64,000 nt of DNA from Streptomyces zinciresistens K42. Its GTDB lineage: Bacteria > Actinomycetota > Actinomycetes > Streptomycetales > Streptomycetaceae. The stretch spans positions 1 to 64,000 of the forward strand of contig NZ_AGBF01000017.1 of the NCBI RefSeq assembly GCF_000225525.1. Reading direction: 5' to 3'. A program made the position numbers and the translations under genes. Positions 1-7,167 of the stretch are shown in pieces. The notes beneath the pieces are model-generated. The model did no database searches and was not told the DNA's origin. It saw only the letters and a program-made list of their open reading frames with translations. Within the stretch, counting starts at the first letter, position 1, and every line of letters starts with the position of its first letter.

Positions 1-141
1 GTGTCGTACGTCCCGTCATGCTACGGCCCGCGGATCGGCGGCACCGCCCCGGCCTACGATGATCCCGAGCCACCGATCAGCCGATCACCCGCGTCCCGCC
101 GCCGCACACCCGGCCGGGAACGCCGTTCCCGGGGAGGAACC

Positions 142-1203
142 TTGACCGACCGTCTCGTCGACGCCCGCGTCCCGCGCGATCTGCACGCCTTCATCGCGGG
201 CCTGCCCAAGGCCGAACTGCACGTCCACCACGTGGGCTCCGCCTCCCCCCGGATCGTCGCCGAGCTCGCGGCCCGCCACCCCGACTCGCGGGTCCCCACC
301 GACCCCGAGGCGCTGGCGGACTACTTCACGTTCACGGACTTCGCCCACTTCATCGAGGTGTACCTGTCCGTCGTGGACCTGATCCGCACCCCGGAGGACG
401 TCCGGCTGCTGACCTACGAGGTGGCCCGCGACCTGGCCCGCCAGCAGGTGCGCTACGCCGAGCTCACCATCACCCCGTTCTCCTCGACCCGCCGCGGCAT
501 CGACGAGCGTGCGTTCATGGACGCGATCGAGGACGCCCGCAAGGCGGCCGAGGCCGAGTTCGGCACGGTGCTGCGCTGGTGCTTCGACATCCCGGGCGAG
601 GCCGGGCCGCAGGCCGCCGAGGAGACCGCGCGGCTCGCCACCGACGACCGGGTGCGCCCGGAGGGCCTGATCTCCTTCGGGCTCGGCGGACCGGAGATCG
701 GGGTGCCGAGGCCGCAGTTCAAGCCGTACTTCGACCGGGCGATCGCGGCCGGTCTGCACTCCGTGCCGCACGCCGGTGAGACGACCGGCCCGGAGACGGT
801 GTGGGACGCGCTCACCCATCTGCGCGCCGAGCGCATCGGCCACGGCACGAGCGCCGCGCGGGACCCGAAGCTGCTGGCGCACCTCGCCGAGCACCGGATC
901 GCGCTGGAGGTCTGCCCGACGTCCAACATCGCCACCCGGGCGGTCCGCGCCATCGAGGAGCACCCGATCAGGGAGTTCGCGAAGGCGGGTGTCCTCGTCA
1001 CCGTCAACTCCGACGACCCGCCGATGTTCGGCACCGACCTGAACAACGAGTACGCGGTCGCCGCCCGCCTCCTCGACCTCGACGAGCGGGGGCTGGCGGA
1101 CCTCGCCCGTGCCGCCGTCGCGGCGTCGTTCCTCGACCCGGCGGGCAAGGCCCGCATCACCGCCGAGATCGACGCCCACACCGCCGCCTGGCTCGCGCCC
1201 TGA
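142..1203 (+). CDS. Adenosine deaminase-family amidohydrolase, probably aminodeoxyfutalosine deaminase
   Basis: This is a 353-aa cytosolic metal-dependent deaminase of the adenosine/AMP deaminase family. The metal ligands are visible: HVHH near residue 27, HAGE near 210, a catalytic HG pair near 234 and NSDDP near 289. True adenosine deaminases usually read HxHLDG at the first site; this one reads HVHHVGS, typical of the divergent branch. From memory, a Streptomyces avermitilis member of that branch (Sav2595) was shown to deaminate 6-aminodeoxyfutalosine in menaquinone synthesis, so that role is inferred here. The frame is open to the window edge, but the TTG at 142 sits just after GGGGAGGAA and gives the family's usual length. 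A GDPD gene follows 44 bp downstream. Confidence 0.85.
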   Translation: MTDRLVDARVPRDLHAFIAGLPKAELHVHHVGSASPRIVAELAARHPDSRVPTDPEALADYFTFTDFAHFIEVYLSVVDLIRTPEDVRLLTYEVARDLARQQVRYAELTITPFSSTRRGIDERAFMDAIEDARKAAEAEFGTVLRWCFDIPGEAGPQAAEETARLATDDRVRPEGLISFGLGGPEIGVPRPQFKPYFDRAIAAGLHSVPHAGETTGPETVWDALTHLRAERIGHGTSAARDPKLLAHLAEHRIALEVCPTSNIATRAVRAIEEHPIREFAKAGVLVTVNSDDPPMFGTDLNNEYAVAARLLDLDERGLADLARAAVAASFLDPAGKARITAEIDAHTAAWLAP

Positions 1204-1247
1204 ACCCCGGCACCCCTCCCCCCACCAGGAAGCACCAGGAAGTGCGC

Positions 1248-1937
1248 ATGCAGAACGTGACCGTCGTCGGCCACCGCGGCGACCCCTACCGCGTCCGCGA
1301 GAACACGCTCGCCTCCCTGCGCTCCGCGCGCGCCCTCGGCGTGGACGCCGTGGAGATCGACGTACGCCTGAGCGCGGACGGCGTTCCCGTGGTGCTGCAC
1401 GACGCGACGCTGAAGCGGCTGTGGGAGCACGACCGTCCGCTGGCCGCGCTGTCGGCCGCCGAGGTGCGCGGGCTGACGGCGGGCGGGGTCCCGACCCTGG
1501 CGGAGGCGCTGGACGCGGGCGAGGGGAGCCGGCTGATGCTCGACCTGCCGGGCGCGCCGGATGTGCGGGCCGCCCGGCGGATCGTGGACGTGGTGCGCGC
1601 GTGCGGCGCCGAGGACCGCGTGTACTACTGCGCGGGCGCCTCCGCCATGCTCGCGGTCCGGGCGGCCGATCCGGCCGCCGAGATCGCCCTGACCTGGACG
1701 ACGCTGGCACCGCCGCGCCCCGGCCTGCTGGCGGCCGTGCGCCCCCGCTGGCTGAACTACCGCTTCCCCCTGGTCGACCGCGCGCTGGCCGAGCGGGTCC
1801 ACCGGGCGGGGCTGCTGCTGTCCGTCTGGACGCCGGACACCCGCCGCTCCCTGCGCCGCCTGCTGGACGCGGGCGTCGACTCCATCACGACCAACCGCCC
1901 GGACGTCCTGCTCTCCCTGAGGTCCGCCCAGGGGTGA
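1248..1937 (+). CDS. Glycerophosphodiester phosphodiesterase family protein
   Basis: This 229-aa protein is a GDPD-family TIM barrel that hydrolyses glycerophosphodiesters to glycerol-3-phosphate and an alcohol. The catalytic signature is complete: VGHRGD near residue 8, EN near 18, EIDVRLSADG with the metal-binding Glu and Asp near 38, and the second His in VLHDAT near 54. The C-terminus carries SVWTPD and ITTNRPD, also typical of the family. There is no signal peptide, so it is probably cytosolic. The ATG at 1248 follows a weak AGGAAG. The 44-bp spacing behind the deaminase suggests co-transcription. The reading frame stays open and GC3-rich for about 30 codons after the stop codon. Confidence 0.88.
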   Translation: MQNVTVVGHRGDPYRVRENTLASLRSARALGVDAVEIDVRLSADGVPVVLHDATLKRLWEHDRPLAALSAAEVRGLTAGGVPTLAEALDAGEGSRLMLDLPGAPDVRAARRIVDVVRACGAEDRVYYCAGASAMLAVRAADPAAEIALTWTTLAPPRPGLLAAVRPRWLNYRFPLVDRALAERVHRAGLLLSVWTPDTRRSLRRLLDAGVDSITTNRPDVLLSLRSAQG

Positions 1938-2026
1938 TCCCCCACGGTCGTCCACTCGGTCGACTCCACCGACGCGAAGGGGGACGGTGCGGCCGTCGTC
2001 CGGCGCTTCGCCTTCCCGGCGTTCAA

Positions 2027-2052
2027 CCGCTGACAGTCGTTGAACGCGTTCA
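2027..2052. promoter_or_regulatory. Overlapping palindromes in the GDPD / lipid kinase intergenic region
   Basis: GTTCAAC is repeated in inverted orientation as GTTGAAC about 11 bp later. The second arm is itself part of a perfect 12-bp palindrome, TGAACGCGTTCA, at 2041-2052. The site lies about 95 bp upstream of the lipid kinase start, so it could be a repressor operator or a cruciform. No regulator gene is adjacent. Confidence 0.35.
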
Positions 2053-2146
2053 GGAGCTCCTCCGCGGGCGGGGTTTGACCCGGGCCGTGGCCGCGCAGCC
2101 GTGTACGGAGCGGACCTACGATGTCCACGGGTGAACGGGAGGCAGC

Positions 2147-3505
2147 ATGGCCGTCGACGTGAGCGGGCGCGGCTATCTCAAGCAGCGGTGGGCGGCGCGC
2201 GCGGCGCTGCTCGCCGCGGCGCTCGCACTGCTCGTTCCGCTGTTCTACGGCGGTCTCGGCGGTCTGCTGCTGCTCGTCGCCGCGGCCGCGGGCCTCGCCG
2301 TCAGCGCCGTCGCCGTGTGGTGGACGCTGACGCTGCGCGGCCCGCTGCGGTGGATCGCGGCCCTGGTGGCCGTGACGGTGCCGGCCGCGCTGGTCGCCCT
2401 GTTCGCGGCCACCCTGCTGTGGTCGCTGCTGGCGTCGGTGGCCCTGTGGGCCGTCGCGGTCTGGAGCGGCCGGTACGCCCTGGGCGCCACCGGCAGCTCA
2501 CGGGTGCGGGTGATGCGCGAGCGCAGGACGCCGCCGCCGCGACGGCCCTACCTGATCATGAACCCGCGCTCCGGTGACGGAAAGGTCGTCCGCTTCGGGC
2601 TCAGGGAGAAGGCCGAGCGGCTCGGCGCCCGGGTCGAACTGCTCGACCCCGAGCGGCACCAGGACGTCACCGCGCTCGCCCGCCAGGCCGTGGCGGACGG
2701 CGCGGACCTGCTCGGCGTCGCGGGCGGGGACGGCACCCAGGCGCTGGTCGCGGCCGTCGCCGCCGAACACGGACTGCCGTTCCTGGTGATCAGCGCCGGC
2801 ACCCGCAACCACTTCGCCATGGACCTCGGCCTGGACCGCGAGGACCCCGCCACCTGCCTCGACGCCCTCACCGACGGTGTGGAACTGCGCGTGGACCTCG
2901 GGTTCGCGGGCGAGCGCCCCTTCGTGAACAACGCGTCCTTCGGGGCGTACGCCGCCATCGTGCAGAGCCCCGGCTACCGCGAGGCCAAGATCGGCACCAG
3001 CCTGGAGCTGCTGCCCGACCTGCTGCTCGGCCAGCAGGGCCCGCAGCTGACCGCACGCGTGGCGGGGACGACGCTGGAGTGCCCCCAGGCAGTGCTGGTC
3101 AGCAACAACGTCTACCGCGTGGCCGACCCCTTCGGCCTCGGCTACCGCGAGCGCCTGGACGCCGCCGCCCTGGGCGTCCTCAGCATCCGCGTCGACAACG
3201 CGGCCCAGGCCGCGGCCCTGCTGCTCGCCCCGCACCCCCACGGCCTCACGATCCTCACCGCGCCCGAGGTGGTCGTGGAGGCCGACCGCCCGGAGATCGA
3301 GGCCGGGATCGACGGCGAGGCGCTCCTCCTGCCCACGCCGGTGCGCTGCCGTATCGCACCGGGCGCGCTGCGGGTGCGCGTCCCGCGCAGGCGTCCCGGC
3401 GTCCCCCGGCGCAAGGCCCGTCTGGACTGGCGCAGGCTGCGCAAGCTGGCGGCGACGGTGGGCCGCACCGCGGTGCGCCACCGCCACCGGCACCACGACC
3501 GCTGA
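2147..3505 (+). CDS. Membrane-anchored diacylglycerol kinase family protein
   Basis: This 452-aa protein has an N-terminal membrane module of three or four hydrophobic segments (residues about 18-120) and a C-terminal DAGK catalytic domain (about 135-420). The nucleotide-binding motif GGDGT near residue 193 and the upstream MNPRSGDGK are clear, so it should be a lipid or sphingosine-type kinase acting at the cytoplasmic membrane face. The true lipid substrate cannot be read from the sequence. The tail is Arg-rich (last about 50 residues) and ends in repeated RH pairs. The ATG follows GGAGG with good spacing. The next gene is convergent. Confidence 0.85.
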   Translation: MAVDVSGRGYLKQRWAARAALLAAALALLVPLFYGGLGGLLLLVAAAAGLAVSAVAVWWTLTLRGPLRWIAALVAVTVPAALVALFAATLLWSLLASVALWAVAVWSGRYALGATGSSRVRVMRERRTPPPRRPYLIMNPRSGDGKVVRFGLREKAERLGARVELLDPERHQDVTALARQAVADGADLLGVAGGDGTQALVAAVAAEHGLPFLVISAGTRNHFAMDLGLDREDPATCLDALTDGVELRVDLGFAGERPFVNNASFGAYAAIVQSPGYREAKIGTSLELLPDLLLGQQGPQLTARVAGTTLECPQAVLVSNNVYRVADPFGLGYRERLDAAALGVLSIRVDNAAQAAALLLAPHPHGLTILTAPEVVVEADRPEIEAGIDGEALLLPTPVRCRIAPGALRVRVPRRRPGVPRRKARLDWRRLRKLAATVGRTAVRHRHRHHDR

Positions 3506-3543
3506 GGCACCGGGTGCCCGGACCGGGGCGGGGCGGGGGCGCG

Positions 3544-4734
3544 CTACAGCCCGGCGATCGCGTTCCACCGCCGGGCGAACTCCACCCGCTCGGCGGAGGT
3601 GATGTCCCGGGCGATGGCCAGGCGCCGGCGCATCGCCGCGTCCGGGAAGATCAGCGGGTCCTCGGCGAGCGCGGCGGTCTCCTTGTCCCGGGAGCCGGCG
3701 AGCACGTCACGGGCGGCGGGTACCGGGCAGACGTAGTTCACCCAGGCGGCCAGCCGGGCGGCGACCTCGGGGTCGTAGTAGTGGTCGACGAGCCGCTCGG
3801 CGTTGGCCTTGTGGCGGGCGAGGTTCGGGACCATCAGGGACTCCGACCACAGCTCGGCGCCCTCCTCGGGGACGACGAAGCGGATGTCGGGGTCGTCCGC
3901 CTGGAGCTGGATGACGTCGCCGGAGTACGCCTGGCAGGCGAGGACGTCGCCGCTCGACAGGTCCTTGATGTAGTCGTTGCCGGTGAAGCGGCGGATCCGG
4001 CCCGCGCGGACCTGGCGCTCCACCTGGTCGCAGACGGTGTGGAAGTCGTCCGCGGTCCAGCGGGTGATGTCGACGCCGTTGCCCTGCATGAGCAGGGCGA
4101 ACGCCTCGTCCAGCCCGGACAGCAGCGTCACCCGGCCCTTCAGGTCGCTCGCCCACAGATCGGAGACCCGCCGGATCTCCCGGCCCAGCCGGCGGCGGTT
4201 GTAGGCGATGCCGGTGATCCCGGACTGCCACGGCACGGTGTACGCGCGACCGGGGTCGAAGGCCGGTGATCGCAGCAGCGGGTCCAGGTACCTGGTGACG
4301 TTCGGCTGGCGCGAGCGGTCCATCCGCTGCACCCAGCCCAGGCGGACGAAGCGGGCGCACATCCAGTCGCTGATGACGATGAGATCGCGGCCCGTGCGCC
4401 GGCGGTTCATCAGGGCGGGGCTGATCTTGCCGAAGAACTCGTCGTTGTCGTTGATCTCCTCGATGTACTCGACGGAGATCCCGGTGCGCTTCTCGAACGC
4501 CTCCAGCGTCGGCCGCCGGGTGGTGTCCGCGTCGTCGGTGTCGATGTAGAGCGGCCAGTTCGCCCAGGTCAGGCGGCGCTCGGTGGCGGAGGCGTCGGGC
4601 GCGGCCCGGTCGGCGGGCGCCACGTAGGCCGGCCGTACCCCGCAGCCGGCGAGCCCGCCGAGCGCGGCGCCCGCATCGAGCGCGCGCAGCAGGGTCCGAC
4701 GGGACGGCGGGGAGTTGAGCGGGGAGGGGGCCAT
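3544..4734 (-). CDS. Polyamine-type (PotD-like) ABC substrate-binding lipoprotein
   Basis: This 396-aa protein resembles the spermidine/putrescine-binding proteins PotD and PotF: ANWPLYID, EYIEEINDN and PWQSGITGIAYN are family-typical stretches. The N-terminus has SRRTLLR followed by a hydrophobic run and the lipobox LAGC near residue 31, so it should be Tat-exported and lipid-anchored outside the membrane. No permease or ATPase gene is adjacent, so it must partner with a transporter elsewhere. It sits beside an aminobutyraldehyde dehydrogenase, an Lrp regulator and an aminotransferase, which supports an amine uptake and catabolism role. The start at 4734 lacks a clear ribosome-binding site; an in-frame upstream ATG at 4797 is the alternative. 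Confidence 0.85.
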   Translation of the reverse strand: MAPSPLNSPPSRRTLLRALDAGAALGGLAGCGVRPAYVAPADRAAPDASATERRLTWANWPLYIDTDDADTTRRPTLEAFEKRTGISVEYIEEINDNDEFFGKISPALMNRRRTGRDLIVISDWMCARFVRLGWVQRMDRSRQPNVTRYLDPLLRSPAFDPGRAYTVPWQSGITGIAYNRRRLGREIRRVSDLWASDLKGRVTLLSGLDEAFALLMQGNGVDITRWTADDFHTVCDQVERQVRAGRIRRFTGNDYIKDLSSGDVLACQAYSGDVIQLQADDPDIRFVVPEEGAELWSESLMVPNLARHKANAERLVDHYYDPEVAARLAAWVNYVCPVPAARDVLAGSRDKETAALAEDPLIFPDAAMRRRLAIARDITSAERVEFARRWNAIAGL

Positions 4735-4899
4735 GGCCGCAGCATGCCGCCGCGTCCGGCGCCGCGGCAATCGACGCCCTGTCGAGTGGAGCGCCATCGG
4801 CCGGACACGTTGTCGATCGGGAACGGCGCGGCCCCGGCGGGTACTTCACCCGACCGGGGCCGCGGCACGCCGCCGGGGCTGCTGCCCCGGCAGGCAGGG

Positions 4900-4973
4900 C
4901 CGCCCGTCAGGGAGCGGCGTCCGGTGCGTGCTCCCGGTGCGGCGAGAGGACGTGCCGGGCGTCGCGACGGGGC
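4900..4973. repeat. Dispersed intergenic repeat, copy 1
   Basis: About 72 bp here closely matches 25236-25308, with shared cores GGAGCGGCGTCCGGTGCG, GCTCCCGG and CGTGCCGGGCGTCGCGACGG. Both copies lie directly downstream of a minus-strand gene. GGAGC and GCTCC form an inverted pair inside the element, so an RNA hairpin is possible. It looks like a REP-type element rather than coding sequence. Confidence 0.6.
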
Positions 4974-4993
4974 GAACGCCGCCTGCTGCGGCG

Positions 4994-6433
4994 CTACGCG
5001 TCCAGGGACGTCATGACGTGCTTGATGCGCGTGTAGTCGTCGAAGCCGTAGGCCGAGAGGTCCTTGCCGTAGCCGGACTTCTTGAAGCCGCCGTGCGGCA
5101 TCTCCGCGACCAGCGGGATGTGCGTGTTGATCCAGACGCAGCCGAAGTCCAGGACCTTGGACATCCGCATCGCGCGGCTGTGGTCCTTGGTCCACACCGA
5201 CGAGGCGAGGGCGTACTCGACGCCGTTGGCCCACTCGACGGCCTGCGCCTCGTCCGCGAAGGACTGCACGGTGATGACCGGGCCGAAGACCTCGTTCTGG
5301 ATGATCTCGTCGTCCTGCTTCAGACCGGAGACCACGGTCGGGGCGTAGAAGTAGCCCCGGTCGCCGACCTGGTGGCCGCCGGCCTCGACCTTGGCGTGGG
5401 CGGGCAGCCGCTCGATGAACCCGGCGACCTGCTTGAGCTGGTTGGGGTTGTTGAGCGGGCCGAAGAGGACGTCCTCGTCGTCGGGCAGGCCGGTCTTGGT
5501 GTCGGCGGCGGCCTTCGCCAGCGCCCGGACGAACTCGTCGTGGATGGAGGCGTGGACGAGGACGCGCGTGGCGGCCGTGCAGTCCTGCCCGGCGTTGAAG
5601 AAGCCCGCGACGGAGATGTCCTCGACTGCCTTGGCGATGTCGGTGTCCTCGAAGACGACGACCGGCGCCTTGCCGCCCAGCTCCAGGTGGACCCGCTTGA
5701 GGTCCTTGGACGCGGACTCGGCGACGGACATGCCCGCGCGCACGGAACCGGTGATGGAGGCCATCGCAGGGACGGGGTGCTCGACCATGAGGCGGCCGGT
5801 GTCCCGGTCGCCGGTGATGACGTTGAAGACGCCCTGCGGCAGGATCGAGCCGACGATCTCGGCGATCAGCACGGTCGAGGCGGGGGTGGTGTCGGACGGC
5901 TTGAGGACGACCGTGTTGCCCGCGGCGAGGGCCGGCGCGAACTTCCACACGGCCATCATCATCGGGTAGTTCCACGGCGCGACCTGGGCGCAGACACCGA
6001 TCGGCTCGCGGCGGACGATGGAGGTCAGGCCCTCCATGTACTCGCCGGCCGAGCGGCCCTCCAGCATGCGCGCCGCGCCCGCGAAGAAGCGGATCTGGTC
6101 GACCATCGGCGGGATCTCCTCGGACCGCGTCAGGCCGATCGGCTTGCCGGTGTTCTCCACCTCGGCGGCGATCAGCTCCTCGGCGCGCTCCTCGAAGGCG
6201 TCCGCGATCTTCAGCAGGGCCTTCTGGCGCTCGGAGGGGGTCGCGTCGCGCCAGGCGGGGAAGGCCCGTGCGGCGGCCTCCATCGCGGCGTCCACGTCCG
6301 CCTGTCCGGACAGCGGCGCGGTCGCGTACGCCTCGCCCGTCGCGGGGTTGACCACCTCGGTGGTCCGTCCGTCGGCGGCGTCCCGGAACCCACCGTCGAT
6401 GTAGTTGCGCAGACGACGCAGCTCGGTGCTCAC
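4994..6433 (-). CDS. NAD-dependent gamma-aminobutyraldehyde dehydrogenase family
   Basis: This 479-aa protein is a full-length aldehyde dehydrogenase. The catalytic Glu lies in ELGGKAP near residue 250 and the catalytic Cys in NAGQDCTAAT near 285. The overall sequence is closest to the PatD/gamma-aminobutyraldehyde dehydrogenase branch, which oxidises 4-aminobutanal from putrescine to GABA. The GTG at 6433 is chosen because AGGAGG lies 6 bp upstream; an earlier in-frame start at 6457 has no such site. It is divergent from the Lrp-type regulator and lies next to the PotD-like lipoprotein, so regulation by that Lrp protein is likely. Confidence 0.9.
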   Translation of the reverse strand: MSTELRRLRNYIDGGFRDAADGRTTEVVNPATGEAYATAPLSGQADVDAAMEAAARAFPAWRDATPSERQKALLKIADAFEERAEELIAAEVENTGKPIGLTRSEEIPPMVDQIRFFAGAARMLEGRSAGEYMEGLTSIVRREPIGVCAQVAPWNYPMMMAVWKFAPALAAGNTVVLKPSDTTPASTVLIAEIVGSILPQGVFNVITGDRDTGRLMVEHPVPAMASITGSVRAGMSVAESASKDLKRVHLELGGKAPVVVFEDTDIAKAVEDISVAGFFNAGQDCTAATRVLVHASIHDEFVRALAKAAADTKTGLPDDEDVLFGPLNNPNQLKQVAGFIERLPAHAKVEAGGHQVGDRGYFYAPTVVSGLKQDDEIIQNEVFGPVITVQSFADEAQAVEWANGVEYALASSVWTKDHSRAMRMSKVLDFGCVWINTHIPLVAEMPHGGFKKSGYGKDLSAYGFDDYTRIKHVMTSLDA

Positions 6434-6501
6434 TGCCGGCCTCCTGTCAGGTGTCACTGCTGTTGGCTGTCAGTCCTGGTTGTCCAGTTGCTGAGACATC
6501 C

Positions 6502-6529
6502 ACCCTAGTCGGCACCCCCACGTTTTCAA
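6502..6529 (-). promoter_or_regulatory. Probable promoter of the aldehyde dehydrogenase gene
   Basis: On the minus strand, TTGAAA and TAGGGT are separated by 16 bp, about 70 bp upstream of the GTG start. This fits a housekeeping-type promoter. Confidence 0.5.
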
Positions 6530-6557
6530 CACCCCTGATCCCGCCAAGGCTGCGAAA

Positions 6558-6610
6558 TCCGCAAGCATCGGTCACGTAAACAACGAATTTCATCGCTTCG
6601 ACCTTGCGGA
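6558..6610. promoter_or_regulatory. Inverted TCCGCAA / TTGCGGA pair between divergent genes
   Basis: TCCGCAA at 6558-6564 and TTGCGGA at 6604-6610 form an inverted pair flanking the start region of the Lrp/AsnC gene. A TGCG-AAAT-CCGCA half-site overlaps the first arm. The spacing suits an Lrp-type octamer that contacts several sites, so autoregulation and control of the divergent dehydrogenase gene are inferred. Confidence 0.4.
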
Positions 6611-6624
6611 ACTGTCGAGACGTC

Positions 6625-7140
6625 GTGCACAGTGACGTCGTGGCCAGTCGAAGCGCAGAGCACAGGGACTCCCGCGAGTCCAGGAACGGCGGTTCCCCGC
6701 CGGACGCCGTCTCCCTCGCGATCATCGAACAGCTCCAGGAGGACGGCCGCCGGCCGTACGCCGCGATCGGCAAGGCCGTCGGCCTGTCCGAGGCGGCCGT
6801 GCGCCAGCGCGTGCAGAAGCTGCTCGACCAGGGCGTCATGCAGATCGTCGCCGTCACGGACCCGCTCACCGTGGGCTTCCGCCGGCAGGCGATGGTCGGC
6901 GTGCACGTCGAGGGCGACGTGGAGTCCGTGGCCGACGCCCTCACCGCCATGTCCGAGTGCGAGTACGTGGTGATGACGGCCGGGTCCTTCGACCTGATGG
7001 TGGAGATCGTCTGCGAGGACGACGACCACCTCCTGGACGTCATCAACCGGCGCATCCGGGCCGTGCCCGGCGTGCGTTCGACGGAGAGCTTCGTCTACCT
7101 CAAGCTCAAGAAGCAGACCTACATGTGGGGCACCCGATAA
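6625..7140 (+). CDS. Lrp/AsnC family transcriptional regulator
   Basis: This 171-aa protein has an N-terminal winged helix-turn-helix (LQEDGRRPYAAIGKAVGLSE, residues about 35-55, then AVRQRVQKLLDQG) and a C-terminal RAM ligand-binding domain (FRRQAMVGVHVEG to TESFVYLKLKKQ). It probably binds an amino acid or amine and controls the flanking dehydrogenase and aminotransferase genes. The start is uncertain: GTG at 6625 is favoured, with alternatives at 6604 (TTG) and 6640 (GTG). Its stop is followed 19 bp later by the aminotransferase start, across a tandem 17-bp duplication. Confidence 0.88.
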   Translation: MHSDVVASRSAEHRDSRESRNGGSPPDAVSLAIIEQLQEDGRRPYAAIGKAVGLSEAAVRQRVQKLLDQGVMQIVAVTDPLTVGFRRQAMVGVHVEGDVESVADALTAMSECEYVVMTAGSFDLMVEIVCEDDDHLLDVINRRIRAVPGVRSTESFVYLKLKKQTYMWGTR

Positions 7141-7167
7141 CCGTGAGGACCCGATAACCGTGAGCAC
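7131..7167. repeat. 17-bp tandem duplication across a gene junction
   Basis: ACCCGATAACCGTGAG occurs twice in tandem. The first copy contains the TAA stop of the Lrp gene and a GTG; the second contains another TAA and the real GTG start of the aminotransferase. The first GTG opens only a four-codon reading frame that ends at the second TAA. Confidence 0.8.

Noticed and set aside
1757..2128. Minus-strand frame of 123 codons in the GDPD/lipid kinase gap
   Set aside because: It runs into the 3' end of the GDPD gene for 180 bp on the opposite strand, has no motif and no ribosome-binding site. It may reflect the same remnant as the plus-strand tail.
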